Below the pieces are notes generated by a model. It worked only from the letters and a program-made list of their open reading frames with translations. It was not told where the DNA came from and did not search any database. Source: HLUCCA09 sp039189975 (GTDB lineage: Bacteria; Pseudomonadota; Alphaproteobacteria; Rhodobacterales; Rhodobacteraceae). From it: a DNA stretch of 18,258 bases. Of this stretch, positions 1-8,037 are shown one piece after another (position 1 is the first letter of the stretch; every line of letters begins with the position of its first letter). The DNA is taken from the NCBI GenBank assembly GCA_039189975.1, contig JBCCYI010000077.1:1-18258 (forward strand), given 5' to 3'. Both the position numbers and the translations under genes were made by a program.

Positions 1-1772
1 CCATGGAGCTCCGCAGCCTCCGCCAGAGCGCGCCCCTGTGCCAGGAGCCGGCCGGCCTCTAGGAGCTGACCATGGTTGTCGGCGGCGCGGCAGACCTCGG
101 CGAGCTCCGCGGCCGCCGTTGCATCAGGTACGCCAAGCTCCATAGCTCCGGCACATGCGGCGTAGGCCGTGCCCAGCGCGTGTGTCACCACCTCTGCGTT
201 ATCGGCCCCCTGCCCCTCGAGCAAACGCCGCACCTGCGCGACCGGGATTGCCTCGAAGCGACCCTCGCCGCCGCCCACCGCAATGCCGACAAGCGCCCCT
301 GTCGCATCGACAAGCGCCCCGCCGCTCACCCCGGGCTGCATTCGCGCCGTCACGTGGACGCGCCCCAGCGCCGCCCCCGGCGATGGCGTCGCGATCAGAG
401 CGCCGGGCATAAACACACGTACAAGCTCGCGCGCGATATCCGCGCCGATCACGTAATAATCGCTCTGCGCCAGCGGCGCGCCGGACGCCGCCAAAGTGGG
501 CACAACCCCCTCTTCCGGCAGGCCTGACACCTTCAGGAGCGCCAGGTCCCCGCCGTAGTCCGACGCCAGCACCTGCGCCATGCGCGGTCCCGTCGGCGTA
601 AAGACGGTAACCTCGCGCGCATCGCCGACGACGTGCCGGTTCGTAACCAGCAGGTCTGGCCCGATGCGCGTCGCGCTGCCCAATGGGTCAAACCCCGACA
701 CCGGGAACACGGCCTGCCGCATGCGGCAGACCTCGTCCGGATGCGGGCAATCGGCCAGCGGAGGGGGCGGAGCGGTCCCAGCCGCGTGCGCACCAGGATC
801 GGCACCCGGGGCCGCAGCCGGTGCAAATGCAACGTCGACCACACGGACGTCGCCGGCGCGTTCAAACCGAATGGAGTAGCCCTCCGCGTCTTGCGCCACC
901 AAGGCGAGCGCGGCGACGGCGTCGCGCGGCGAGCGGACGCGGCGGCCGTTGACCTCCAGAACAAGATCGCCCGCCTGCACCCCCGCCGCCGCCGCCGCCC
1001 CCCTTGGCGCGACCGCGTGCACCACCGGCGCGGCAACTCGCCTCAGCGTGGCACGGTCGGGCTCCGCCAGCCGCCAGCCCGGATCGGCAAAGACGAGCTC
1101 CCCCTGCGCCAGCCCACCGACGACGCGGGCGAGCAACTCCGCCGAGACCGCGAAGTTGATGCCGATGTTGGTGTCGGCGTCCGAGGCGAAGATCGCCGAG
1201 ACCATACCCACGAGCCGGCCCCGGCGGTCGACGAGGGCACCGCCCGAGAACCCCGGGTTGATGGCCGCGTCGGTCTGGACGAAGTCCTCGATCCCGTTGA
1301 ACCCAGCGTCCGTCACCCCGAGCGCCGAGACGACACCGCAACTGACCGAGAGCCCCAGACCGAAGCCATTGCCAATCGCGCAAACGGGGTCGGCCAGCCC
1401 CACGGCCACGGCTGATGCCGGAGGCGCAAGATCGAAGGGCCGCAGATCCGTCTCCACGGAGACCAGAGCGATATCCGTGCGCGCGTCATGCGCGACGACC
1501 TGTGCGGGCAGGATCCGACCGTCCGAGAGGCGGAGCTCCACGCCGTCGGCCTGCGCGATCACATGCCAAGCAGTTGCCACAAGGCGCGGCGCGACAGCGA
1601 TCCCCGTGCCTTCCGGGGCACCCCGCGTGCCAGGGGGCGGCTGGCCCGGCCAGTCCGGCAGCACAGACACCACGGAGGCGAGGGTCTCTGGCGGCATCGC
1701 GCGCGCGGCTTGCGGGATCCACACAAAACCCAACGCTGCCACCAACACCCAAGTGCGCACGAGACGTTCCAT
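1..1772 (-). CDS. Exported double trypsin-like serine protease with a central PDZ domain (trypsin-PDZ-trypsin), C-terminus outside window
   Basis: The minus frame is open from an ATG at 1772 to the left edge, giving 590 residues without a stop, so the protein is partial. Residues 1-25 form a signal peptide ending in AARA, so it should act in the periplasm or outside. The first HtrA/trypsin-like domain (about 28-225) has H70 in TAWHV, D100 in DARTDIALV and S176 in INPGFSGGAL. A PDZ-like segment follows (about 240-318; AAAAAGVQAGDLVLEVNGRR), then a proline/alanine linker. A second protease domain (about 345-520) has H380 in TNRHVVGD, D409 in DYGGDLALL and S483 in QPGVSGGAL. Both triads therefore look complete. 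The tail after 520 is alanine-rich and helical with several Cys, of unknown role. HtrA proteases normally have one protease domain followed by PDZ domains, so this order is unusual. A serine protease is secure; substrate and cellular role are unknown. The start was chosen for the signal peptide, since the Shine-Dalgarno sequence is weak. Confidence 0.85.
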   Translation of the reverse strand, partial: MERLVRTWVLVAALGFVWIPQAARAMPPETLASVVSVLPDWPGQPPPGTRGAPEGTGIAVAPRLVATAWHVIAQADGVELRLSDGRILPAQVVAHDARTDIALVSVETDLRPFDLAPPASAVAVGLADPVCAIGNGFGLGLSVSCGVVSALGVTDAGFNGIEDFVQTDAAINPGFSGGALVDRRGRLVGMVSAIFASDADTNIGINFAVSAELLARVVGGLAQGELVFADPGWRLAEPDRATLRRVAAPVVHAVAPRGAAAAAGVQAGDLVLEVNGRRVRSPRDAVAALALVAQDAEGYSIRFERAGDVRVVDVAFAPAAAPGADPGAHAAGTAPPPPLADCPHPDEVCRMRQAVFPVSGFDPLGSATRIGPDLLVTNRHVVGDAREVTVFTPTGPRMAQVLASDYGGDLALLKVSGLPEEGVVPTLAASGAPLAQSDYYVIGADIARELVRVFMPGALIATPSPGAALGRVHVTARMQPGVSGGALVDATGALVGIAVGGGEGRFEAIPVAQVRRLLEGQGADNAEVVTHALGTAYAACAGAMELGVPDATAAAELAEVCRAADNHGQLLEAGRLLAQGRALAEAAELH

Positions 1773-1948
1773 AGCCCCATGCTGCACGCTCGCGCTGGCA
1801 ATAGCAATCGCGTGCCCCCGCCCGATGCCTCGCCGCGACCGAAGCAGAGCGCCCCATGGGACCACGACGCGGATCAGGCCGAGACCACCAAGCGCGTTGC
1901 CGGATCGGGGCGCGCCGCGGCCAGGGCCTGCGCCTCTAGCTCCAGGAC

Positions 1949-2734
1949 CTACCGCCCTTTCCAGACGGGCGCGCGCTTCTCGGCAAAGGCGCGCGCGCCC
2001 TCCGCCTGGTCTTCCGAGGCATAGAGCCTGGCGACGGTTGGAAAACTGCGCGACGTGATCTTGTCCAGCGCGTCCTGGAACGCCATCGCTTCCGCCTCGC
2101 GCACGATCTCCTTGATCGCGGCGTAGACGAGGGGCGGGCCGGACGCGAGCAGGTCGGCCATGTTGTGCGCCTCACCCATCAGCTCATCCGCGGGGTGGAT
2201 GTGGTTCACCAGGCCCCATTGCGCCGCCTCCGGCGCGTCAAACCACCGCCCCGTCAGCAACAGCTCCATCGCGATGTGGTAGGGTATCCGCTTGGGCAGC
2301 TTGATCGAGGCGGCATCGGCGACCGTGCCAGAGCGGATCTCGGGCAAGGCAAAACGCGCGTGGTCGGCGGCAAGGATGATATCGGCGGACAGCGCGAGCT
2401 CCAGCCCGCCGCCACAGCAGATCCCGTTGACCGCTGCAATCACGGGCTTGTTGAGGCCAGGCAGCTCCTGCAACCCACCGAAGCCACCGACACCGTAATC
2501 ACTGTCCGGGGCCTCGCCCTCCGCCGCGGCCTTCAGGTCCCAGCCCGGGCAAAAGAACTTCTCGCCCGCGCCGGTGATGATCGCCACCCGCAGATCGGGA
2601 TCGTCCCGGAATCCGGCGAAGACATCGCCCATGATCCGGCTCGTGGCCGCGTCGATGGCATTCGCCTTGGGACGGTCTAGCGTGACCTCCAAGACAGCGC
2701 CCTGGCGTTCGGTCCTGACGGGTGTTTCACTCAT
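1949..2734 (-). CDS. caiD: CaiD-like carnitinyl-CoA dehydratase / crotonase-family enoyl-CoA hydratase
   Basis: A 261-residue protein, the same length as E. coli CaiD and matching it closely from memory: an N-terminal LEVTLDRPKANAIDAATS block, then AIITGAGEKFF, GWDLKAAAEGEAPD, and a C-terminal FAEKRAPVWKGR. CaiD interconverts L-carnitinyl-CoA and crotonobetainyl-CoA in the cytoplasm. The two crotonase acid/base glutamates are present as E112 (GGGLELAL) and E132 (ALPEIRSG). The segment after E132 (GTVADAASIKLPK) lacks the usual Gly-Gly pair seen in most hydratases (PDSGG in E. coli CaiD), so substrate specificity may differ. The ATG at 2734 overlaps the TGA of the upstream synthetase gene by 4 nt (ATGA), which points to translational coupling. 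It is the last gene of a three-gene operon. Crotonase membership is certain; the carnitine assignment is likely but not proven. Confidence 0.85.
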   Translation of the reverse strand: MSETPVRTERQGAVLEVTLDRPKANAIDAATSRIMGDVFAGFRDDPDLRVAIITGAGEKFFCPGWDLKAAAEGEAPDSDYGVGGFGGLQELPGLNKPVIAAVNGICCGGGLELALSADIILAADHARFALPEIRSGTVADAASIKLPKRIPYHIAMELLLTGRWFDAPEAAQWGLVNHIHPADELMGEAHNMADLLASGPPLVYAAIKEIVREAEAMAFQDALDKITSRSFPTVARLYASEDQAEGARAFAEKRAPVWKGR

Positions 2735-4794
2735 GCGGTGTCTCCGGGTTTGATCAGGGCGTCTGCGGCTACGGCGCGTTTGCGGCCGCACAGAAGAGGG
2801 TTCACTTCCACCTCGTGGGGCTGTTGCGCGATGACGTAGGCCTGCAGGGCGTCGACGGCGTCGAGGATCGCTTCCCACTCTGCCGGTGGGCGCCCGCGAT
2901 AGCCCCGCAGCAGCGGCGCGAGGCGAAGCCCGCCGAGGGCGGCGGCAACCTCCGTGCGGGAGGCGGGGATCAGAACGGACGCGCTGTCCTGCAGAAGCTC
3001 CGTTGCCGTGCCGCCCGCGGCCAAGGTCAAGACATAGCCATGCGCGGGGTCCGCCACAGCGCCGATCAGGAGCTCCGCGACCGCGTCGACGACCATCTCC
3101 TCCACGAGGAAGCTGGTGGCCTCCATGTTGCGTGCCGCGTCCCGAACGGCGGTGTCGCTGCCGAGGCCGAGCACCACCGCGCCCGCCTCTGTCTTGTGTG
3201 CGACGCCTTCGCCCTTCAGGACGACCGGGAAGCCGATCTCGCGCGCGGCCTCGGCCGCCGCATCGGGGGATCCCGCGCGGCGCGCGATCGGTATGGACAT
3301 GCCATGGGCCGCGAGCGCGGTTTTGGCCTCGGCCTCGGTCAGCGCGGGGCCGGGTTTGACAGCAGGCGCGGCGAAAATCGGCGGCGGGACGGCCCAGTCC
3401 TGCCCCAACCACGCCGCGCGCTCCAGCGCCTCCACCGCCTCGGTGAAGCCCGCAAGCGGCACGATGCCCTGTGCGACGAGGCGTAGGGCGATGTCCTCCG
3501 GCAAGGCCTCGGCCAGGCTCGCAAGAAGCGCCATCGGACGGCCCGCCGCTGCCTGCGCGCGCGCCACGGCTGCGATCACGATCTCCCAGGCCGCCCGGTC
3601 GCATAGATCGGGGCGGGGAAAGTCGATCACGACGATACCCAGCGCCACATCGCCAGACACCATCGCCCCGAAGGTCGCCGCCAGCGCATCCTCATCTCCC
3701 CAGATAAACGTGTGGTAATCCAGCGGGTTGGCCAGAGCAACGTGCAGCCCCAACGCCGCACGCAACCCTTCGGACTGGGCGGGCGAGAGGGCAGGCAGGT
3801 CCAGGCCCGAGCCATGGAGCGTATCCGCCATCAGGCTCGCCTCGCCGCCCGAGCAGGCCATCACCGCGAGCCGGTTCGACCGCAGCGGACCCGCAACATG
3901 GAGCACCGTCAGGGCCTGGATCAGCGCTGGGATCGAGGTGACGCGCGCAATCCCCAGACGGCGCAGAAGCGCAGAGGCCCCCGCGTCGCTCCCTGCGAGG
4001 GACGCCGTGTGCGAGAGCGTCGCCGTTTGGGCCTGGCTGGAGATCCCGGCCTTCAGCGCCACGATAGGCTTGCCCGCCGCCCGCGCGGCCTCCGCCATGG
4101 CCTCAAACGCACGCAGATTGCCAATCCCCTCGACATACAGGCCCACCGCTGTCACGCGCGGGTCGGCCAGGAGAGATGTGGCAACATCCGCGAGGCTGGT
4201 CTGCGCCTGATTGCCAACGGTGACCACATAGGCCACGGGCAGGCCGCGCGTCTGCATGGTGATATTGATCGCGATGTTGGAGGATTGGCTGATGATCGCC
4301 ACACCCTCCGACACACGGCGTCCGCCATGCTGATCGGGCCAGAGCGCGACCCCGTCGAGATAGTTCAGAAACCCGTAGCAATTGGGGCCCAGGATCGTCA
4401 TGCCTCCGGCCGCCTCCAGCAAAGCGGCCTGCTTGGAGGCACCGTCGCCCGTCTCGGCCTGCGCCTCGCGAAAGCCGGAGGCGAAGCACACAGCGCCCCC
4501 GGACCCACGGGCGGCAAGCGTGCGGAGTGCCTCAATAGACGCGTCTCGATTGATCCCGATGAACGACGCGTCAGGGGCCTCGGGCAGGTCGTCGATGCAG
4601 CGGTAGGCCGCGATGCCACCAATTGTGGCGCGCGCCGGGTGAACCGGCCAAATCTCGCCTGAAAAACCGATCTTGCGGCATTGCTCGATGACATTCGCGC
4701 ACCACGCCCCGCCACCGATCACGGCGATGGAGGATGGGCGCAGGAGCCGCGCGAGCCCCCGTGGCCTGTCGCTGGCGCGCGCGTCCGCCGACAT
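2731..4794 (-). CDS. NDP-forming acyl-CoA synthetase (acetate-CoA ligase, ADP-forming family)
   Basis: A 687-residue single-chain acyl-CoA synthetase of the succinyl-CoA-synthetase-like superfamily, making an acyl-CoA from acid, CoA and ATP with release of ADP. Order of parts: CoA-binding Rossmann domain (about 15-140; SSIAVIGGG, ILGPNCYGFLN), succinyl-CoA ligase-like flavodoxin domains (about 155-470), and a C-terminal ATP-grasp domain (about 482-687). The expected phospho-histidines are present: H262 in LSHTASLAGSD and H533 in GVAHKTEAGAV. The ATP-grasp metal-site motif EVEVNPL is at 661-667. It lacks the GNAT domain of Pat-type protein acetyltransferases, so it is probably a metabolic enzyme. 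Its ATG shares one base with the TGA of the upstream dehydrogenase gene (TGATG), and its TGA overlaps the caiD-like start. By position it takes the activating role that AMP-forming CaiC has in the enterobacterial carnitine operon; the actual acid is unknown. Confidence 0.9.
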   Translation of the reverse strand: MSADARASDRPRGLARLLRPSSIAVIGGGAWCANVIEQCRKIGFSGEIWPVHPARATIGGIAAYRCIDDLPEAPDASFIGINRDASIEALRTLAARGSGGAVCFASGFREAQAETGDGASKQAALLEAAGGMTILGPNCYGFLNYLDGVALWPDQHGGRRVSEGVAIISQSSNIAINITMQTRGLPVAYVVTVGNQAQTSLADVATSLLADPRVTAVGLYVEGIGNLRAFEAMAEAARAAGKPIVALKAGISSQAQTATLSHTASLAGSDAGASALLRRLGIARVTSIPALIQALTVLHVAGPLRSNRLAVMACSGGEASLMADTLHGSGLDLPALSPAQSEGLRAALGLHVALANPLDYHTFIWGDEDALAATFGAMVSGDVALGIVVIDFPRPDLCDRAAWEIVIAAVARAQAAAGRPMALLASLAEALPEDIALRLVAQGIVPLAGFTEAVEALERAAWLGQDWAVPPPIFAAPAVKPGPALTEAEAKTALAAHGMSIPIARRAGSPDAAAEAAREIGFPVVLKGEGVAHKTEAGAVVLGLGSDTAVRDAARNMEATSFLVEEMVVDAVAELLIGAVADPAHGYVLTLAAGGTATELLQDSASVLIPASRTEVAAALGGLRLAPLLRGYRGRPPAEWEAILDAVDALQAYVIAQQPHEVEVNPLLCGRKRAVAADALIKPGDTA

Positions 4795-5954
4795 CAGGCC
4801 CCCAGCGGGCGCAGCAGGTCGCGGCTGATGATATGGCGTTGGATCTCCGACGTCCCATCCCAGATCCGCTCCACCCGCGCGTCGCGCCAGAACCGCTCGA
4901 TCGGGAAGTCGTCCATGAGGCCCATGCCGCCATAGATCTGCAGGGTAGCATCGGTCACGCGTGCGAGCATCTCGGAGGCGTAGAGCTTGGCGCTGGCAAT
5001 CTCCCGGTTCGACGGCAGCCCCGCATCGAGGCGCCAGGCGGCGGCGAGGGTGAGCCAGTCTGCCGCGTCGATCTCGGTGATCATATCGGCGAGCTGGAAG
5101 CTCACGCCCTGAAATTTGCCGATGGGCTGACCAAACTGTTTGCGCTCGGCGGCATACGCCAGCCCCATGTCAAAGCAGCGCCGCGCCCGTCCGACGGAGA
5201 ACGCCGCCACGGTCAACCGCGTGGCATAGAGCCATTCGTTCATCACGTCGAACCCGCCATCGACGGCGCCGAGCACTTGCGCCTCGGGCAAGCGGCACTC
5301 GTCGAACTCCAGAATGTAGTTGCGATACCCCCGGTGGCTGACGGAGTTGTACCCATGGCGCACCTCGAAGCCGGGCGTTCCACGGTCGACGAGGAAGGTG
5401 GTGATGCGCTTCTTGGGGCCTTTCGGCGTTTCGTTCACGCCGGTGGCGATGAAGACGATGAAGAAATCCGCGTGCTCCGCGCCGGAGATGAAGTGTTTGG
5501 AGCCGTTGACGACCCAATCGCCACCCTGGCGCACGGCGGAGCATTTCATGCCGCGCACGTCCGAACCCGCGTCCGGCTCTGTCATGGCCAGCGCGTCCAT
5601 CCGTTCGCCGCGGACGGCCGGCAGGAGGTAGCGGTCGCGCTGGTCCGCGTCGCAGGCCATCAGGATATTCTGCGGGCGGCCGAAAAAGTGTGTCAGCGCC
5701 ATCGAGCCCCGGCCCAGCTCTCGCTCTACCAGCGTAAAGTCGAGATGGCTGAGCCCGGCGCCGCCCACTTCCTCCGGGAAATTGCAGGCGTAGAAGCCGA
5801 GCTCGAGGCACTTGCGCTTGATCTCCTGGCCAAGCTCGAGCGGCACGTGACCCGTCCGCTCCACCTCCGCCTCATGGGGATAGATCTCGTTCTCGACGAA
5901 GCTGCGCACCGTGGAGACGATCATCTCCTGTTCATCGCTCAGCCCAAACTGCAT
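4794..5954 (-). CDS. Acyl-CoA dehydrogenase family flavoprotein with Asp at the usual catalytic Glu position
   Basis: A 386-residue cytoplasmic FAD-dependent acyl-CoA dehydrogenase of normal family length. The N-terminal helical domain begins LSDEQEMIVSTVRSFVENEI. The signature LAMTEPDAGSD is at 122-132, the beta domain has VVNGSKHFISGAEHADFF, and the C-terminal helical domain has ERKQFGQPIGKFQ and LQIYGGMGLMDDFPIERFWRD. The segment that normally reads Y-E-G-T here reads RIWDGTSEIQR, putting Asp366 where the catalytic base Glu usually sits. The start at 5954 is supported by GGAGG six bases upstream and by the family N-terminus beginning right there; an open frame continues to 6314 but shows no homology. 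It is the first gene of the operon and overlaps the synthetase start by one base. It probably oxidises or reduces the alpha-beta bond of the CoA ester made by the synthetase (CaiA-like role, inferred). Confidence 0.9.
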   Translation of the reverse strand: MQFGLSDEQEMIVSTVRSFVENEIYPHEAEVERTGHVPLELGQEIKRKCLELGFYACNFPEEVGGAGLSHLDFTLVERELGRGSMALTHFFGRPQNILMACDADQRDRYLLPAVRGERMDALAMTEPDAGSDVRGMKCSAVRQGGDWVVNGSKHFISGAEHADFFIVFIATGVNETPKGPKKRITTFLVDRGTPGFEVRHGYNSVSHRGYRNYILEFDECRLPEAQVLGAVDGGFDVMNEWLYATRLTVAAFSVGRARRCFDMGLAYAAERKQFGQPIGKFQGVSFQLADMITEIDAADWLTLAAAWRLDAGLPSNREIASAKLYASEMLARVTDATLQIYGGMGLMDDFPIERFWRDARVERIWDGTSEIQRHIISRDLLRPLGA

Positions 5955-6408
5955 CGCACGCCTCCGGTCACCTAAGGCAGCCCTAGCCGATCTGACCGAC
6001 GCTTTAGGGCCAGAAACCGACCCACTCCGGGCAAAAACGAACCCCTTCTCCGCGCGCGGCAGATCCTGCCGCCCCGCACCGCGCTCTTGCGCAACCGCTC
6101 CGCCCGCCAGGCGGCACACCCCATCGCAAGGGGATGACGTTCGGCGGCGCCGAACTCCGAAAAGCCGTTCCGGCGGCTGGATCGGCGGAACCTTACGAGC
6201 AAAAATAGGGGTCGTGGGTGCAATGTGGCGCGGGCCCGCGGATCCCAGGCCGAACCGGGCACGCGGGGCGCCGGCGCCCACGCTCAACTGACGTTGATAC
6301 GATCGTGACCGCAAACTCCGGCGTCGTCCGCTAAAGCAGGGAGCAAGCGCGATTTCCCGGTAACGGGTGACTTACGCCATTCGCACCGACCTTTGGAAAG
6401 GCCATACC
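5955..6408. other. 454-nt divergent intergenic region with no convincing gene
   Basis: This spacer separates the leftward CoA operon from the rightward DUF3179 gene, so it must contain, or lie next to, the promoters for both. Open frames crossing it are arginine/proline-rich and resemble no family. Visible features are the Shine-Dalgarno GGAGG for the dehydrogenase (minus strand, just right of 5954), a GGAAAGG ribosome-binding site seven bases before the ATG at 6409, and an 8-bp palindrome ACGATCGT at 6299-6306. I could not identify a clear -35/-10 pair for either gene. Confidence 0.6.
5980..6010. promoter_or_regulatory. Inverted repeat upstream of the CoA operon, possible operator
   Basis: GCCCTA at 5980-5985 is repeated inverted as TAGGGC at 6005-6010, with a 19-nt centre, 26-56 nt upstream of the dehydrogenase start codon. 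Location and symmetry would suit a transcription-factor site or a leader hairpin for the leftward operon. The arms are only 6 bp, so chance is a real possibility. No regulator gene lies nearby. Confidence 0.2.
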
Positions 6409-7791
6409 ATGACCCTCGCTCGTCTCCCTCTTCCGATCCGGCTAATGCTGCCGGGTCTCGCGGTGCTCATGCTGATGGCACCGGCGCTGCGCGCCGACAC
6501 CGCAGCACAGCTCCCCGACTATGTGATCGAGGAATTCGGGTCCCCGCCACCGATCCCCGACGGCCCGCTGCCCGACACGCTGCGCACCGCCGTCGAGATG
6601 GCATTCGTCACCAGCGTGACCGAGACGACCTGGGGCCGTGATCAGACCCTCGCGCTCGAAGAGATCGCCGCCTCGGGCGATCCGCGCCTCGCCTGGATCA
6701 TCAGCGACCTGATGCGCTTTGTCACCGGCCCGGCGATGAACGCAACCCTGGCGGACGCGGCGTCTTCCCTGCTTGGCAAGGACTTAAGCCGCCAGAACGC
6801 ATGGGGCACCGTGACCGACCATCTGATGGCCTGGGACATCCCCGCGCCGCCCGACTACCTGGAGGTGAAGCGCGCGATCTTCACGTCGCTCGTGCCCGGC
6901 TGGGAGCGGATCTTCGTCGAGGGCGACATCGACTGGCGGCTGGTCTCCTGGGGCGGAGTCCTGATCGACGACCGGCCCTATGACACCACGGATGAGCGCT
7001 GCAACTGCATCCCCGCCGCCGACAACCCGGAGGTGACGAGCGCCGCAGAGGCCACGTGGCTTAAGGACGACGACATCGTCTTCGGCGTCGAGGTGAACGG
7101 CGAATACCGCGCTTACCCGCGCCAGATCATGGAGGTGCGCGAGATGGTCAACGACACCCTCGGCGGCCGCCACCTCGGTATCCCCTATTGCACGCTCTGC
7201 GGCGCCGCGCAGGCGTATTTCACCGATGGGCTGCCCGAGGGAATAGAGCGCCCCGTGCTGCGCACCTCGGGCCTGCTCATCCGGTCGAACAAGGTGATGT
7301 ATGACGTCGAGACCTTCTCGGTCTTTGATACGTTTCTGGGCAAGGCCGTTACAGGTCCGCTCGCCGAGAAGGGCGTTCAACTCGAACAGGCCAGCGTCGT
7401 CACAACCGATTGGGGCACGTGGAAGCGCGAGCACCCCGAAACGACCGTGCTGATCGAGGCGCTGGCGCTCGGCCGCAACTTCGACTTCCGCAACGGGCGG
7501 GACGCGAACGGGCCGATCTTCCCGGTCGGCGATGTCGACCCGCGCCTGCCCGTCCATGAGGACATCATCGGCGTCGTCGCCGCGTCGGGCACACCCGTCG
7601 CCTTCCAGCGCAGCGAGGCCGTCGTCGCGCTCACGAGCGGGCAGGACATCGCCTTTGAGAACGTGCGGCTGGAGCTCGACGCGGGCGGGCTGCGCGCAGT
7701 CGACGCCGATGGATCGGACCTTGGCAGCCACGAGGCGTTCTGGTTCGCGTGGTCACAATTCCACCCCGACACCGTGCTCTGGGGCGAATGA
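6409..7791 (+). CDS. Exported DUF3179 domain-containing protein
   Basis: A 460-residue protein starting at the ATG at 6409, which has GGAAAGG seven bases upstream; an in-frame GTG at 6367 would place extra residues before the signal peptide and is less likely. A signal peptide covers about residues 1-29 (hydrophobic stretch, then ALRAD). Residues about 35-190 are a helical region I cannot name. The DUF3179 domain spans about 195-460, with FGVEVNGEYRAYPRQIMEVREMVND, LGIPYCTLCGAAQAY, and the C-terminal HEAFWFAWSQFHPDT typical of the family. Cysteines C198/C200 and C261/C264 plus H441 and H452 could bind a metal or form disulfides in the periplasm, but this is inference. The family has no firmly known function. 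It stands alone: divergent from the CoA operon and followed by a strong hairpin. Confidence 0.85.
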   Translation: MTLARLPLPIRLMLPGLAVLMLMAPALRADTAAQLPDYVIEEFGSPPPIPDGPLPDTLRTAVEMAFVTSVTETTWGRDQTLALEEIAASGDPRLAWIISDLMRFVTGPAMNATLADAASSLLGKDLSRQNAWGTVTDHLMAWDIPAPPDYLEVKRAIFTSLVPGWERIFVEGDIDWRLVSWGGVLIDDRPYDTTDERCNCIPAADNPEVTSAAEATWLKDDDIVFGVEVNGEYRAYPRQIMEVREMVNDTLGGRHLGIPYCTLCGAAQAYFTDGLPEGIERPVLRTSGLLIRSNKVMYDVETFSVFDTFLGKAVTGPLAEKGVQLEQASVVTTDWGTWKREHPETTVLIEALALGRNFDFRNGRDANGPIFPVGDVDPRLPVHEDIIGVVAASGTPVAFQRSEAVVALTSGQDIAFENVRLELDAGGLRAVDADGSDLGSHEAFWFAWSQFHPDTVLWGE

Positions 7792-7853
7792 CACGCCTCC
7801 GAATTTGCCATCGTTGCGGCCGATAAGCCACAGAAACCGTTGCTTAAATGGCC

Positions 7854-7885
7854 AAAGCCGCGGCGCAGCGCCCCGCCGCGGCTTT
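7854..7885 (+). terminator. Perfect 12-bp hairpin after the DUF3179 gene, likely terminator
   Basis: AAAGCCGCGGCG (7854-7865) and its exact reverse complement (7874-7885) flank an 8-nt loop, 63 nt after the DUF3179 stop. The A-run before and T-run after the GC stem fit an intrinsic terminator, but the T tract is only three bases, so termination may be partial. It insulates the RTX gene downstream. Confidence 0.6.
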
Positions 7886-8037
7886 CGGCGCGACCGCGCA
7901 GGCGCCAGGGTGGCGAAAACCACCAGCATGCCGCGCCGCCGCCAAGAACGCGCCACAGCCATGCACGAGAGATTAACCATGCCAGGCGCGCCCGTGCGCG
8001 TCCCTTTTGTTGCGCCGCTGTGGAGAGTCGTCCCTCG

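Noticed and set aside
633..2058. Long plus-strand frames opposite the double protease
   Set aside because: High-GC shadow frames rich in Arg/Pro/Ala. The minus strand has two complete protease triads, a PDZ domain and a signal peptide.
2735..3604. N-terminal extension of the CaiD-like frame within the synthetase gene
   Set aside because: It overlaps a well-supported synthetase in another frame and reads as Arg/Gly-rich low-complexity sequence. The ATGA overlap start gives the expected 261 residues.
5955..6314. N-terminal extension of the acyl-CoA dehydrogenase frame
   Set aside because: Arg/Pro-rich sequence without homology; the family N-terminus begins at 5954, with a strong GGAGG just upstream.
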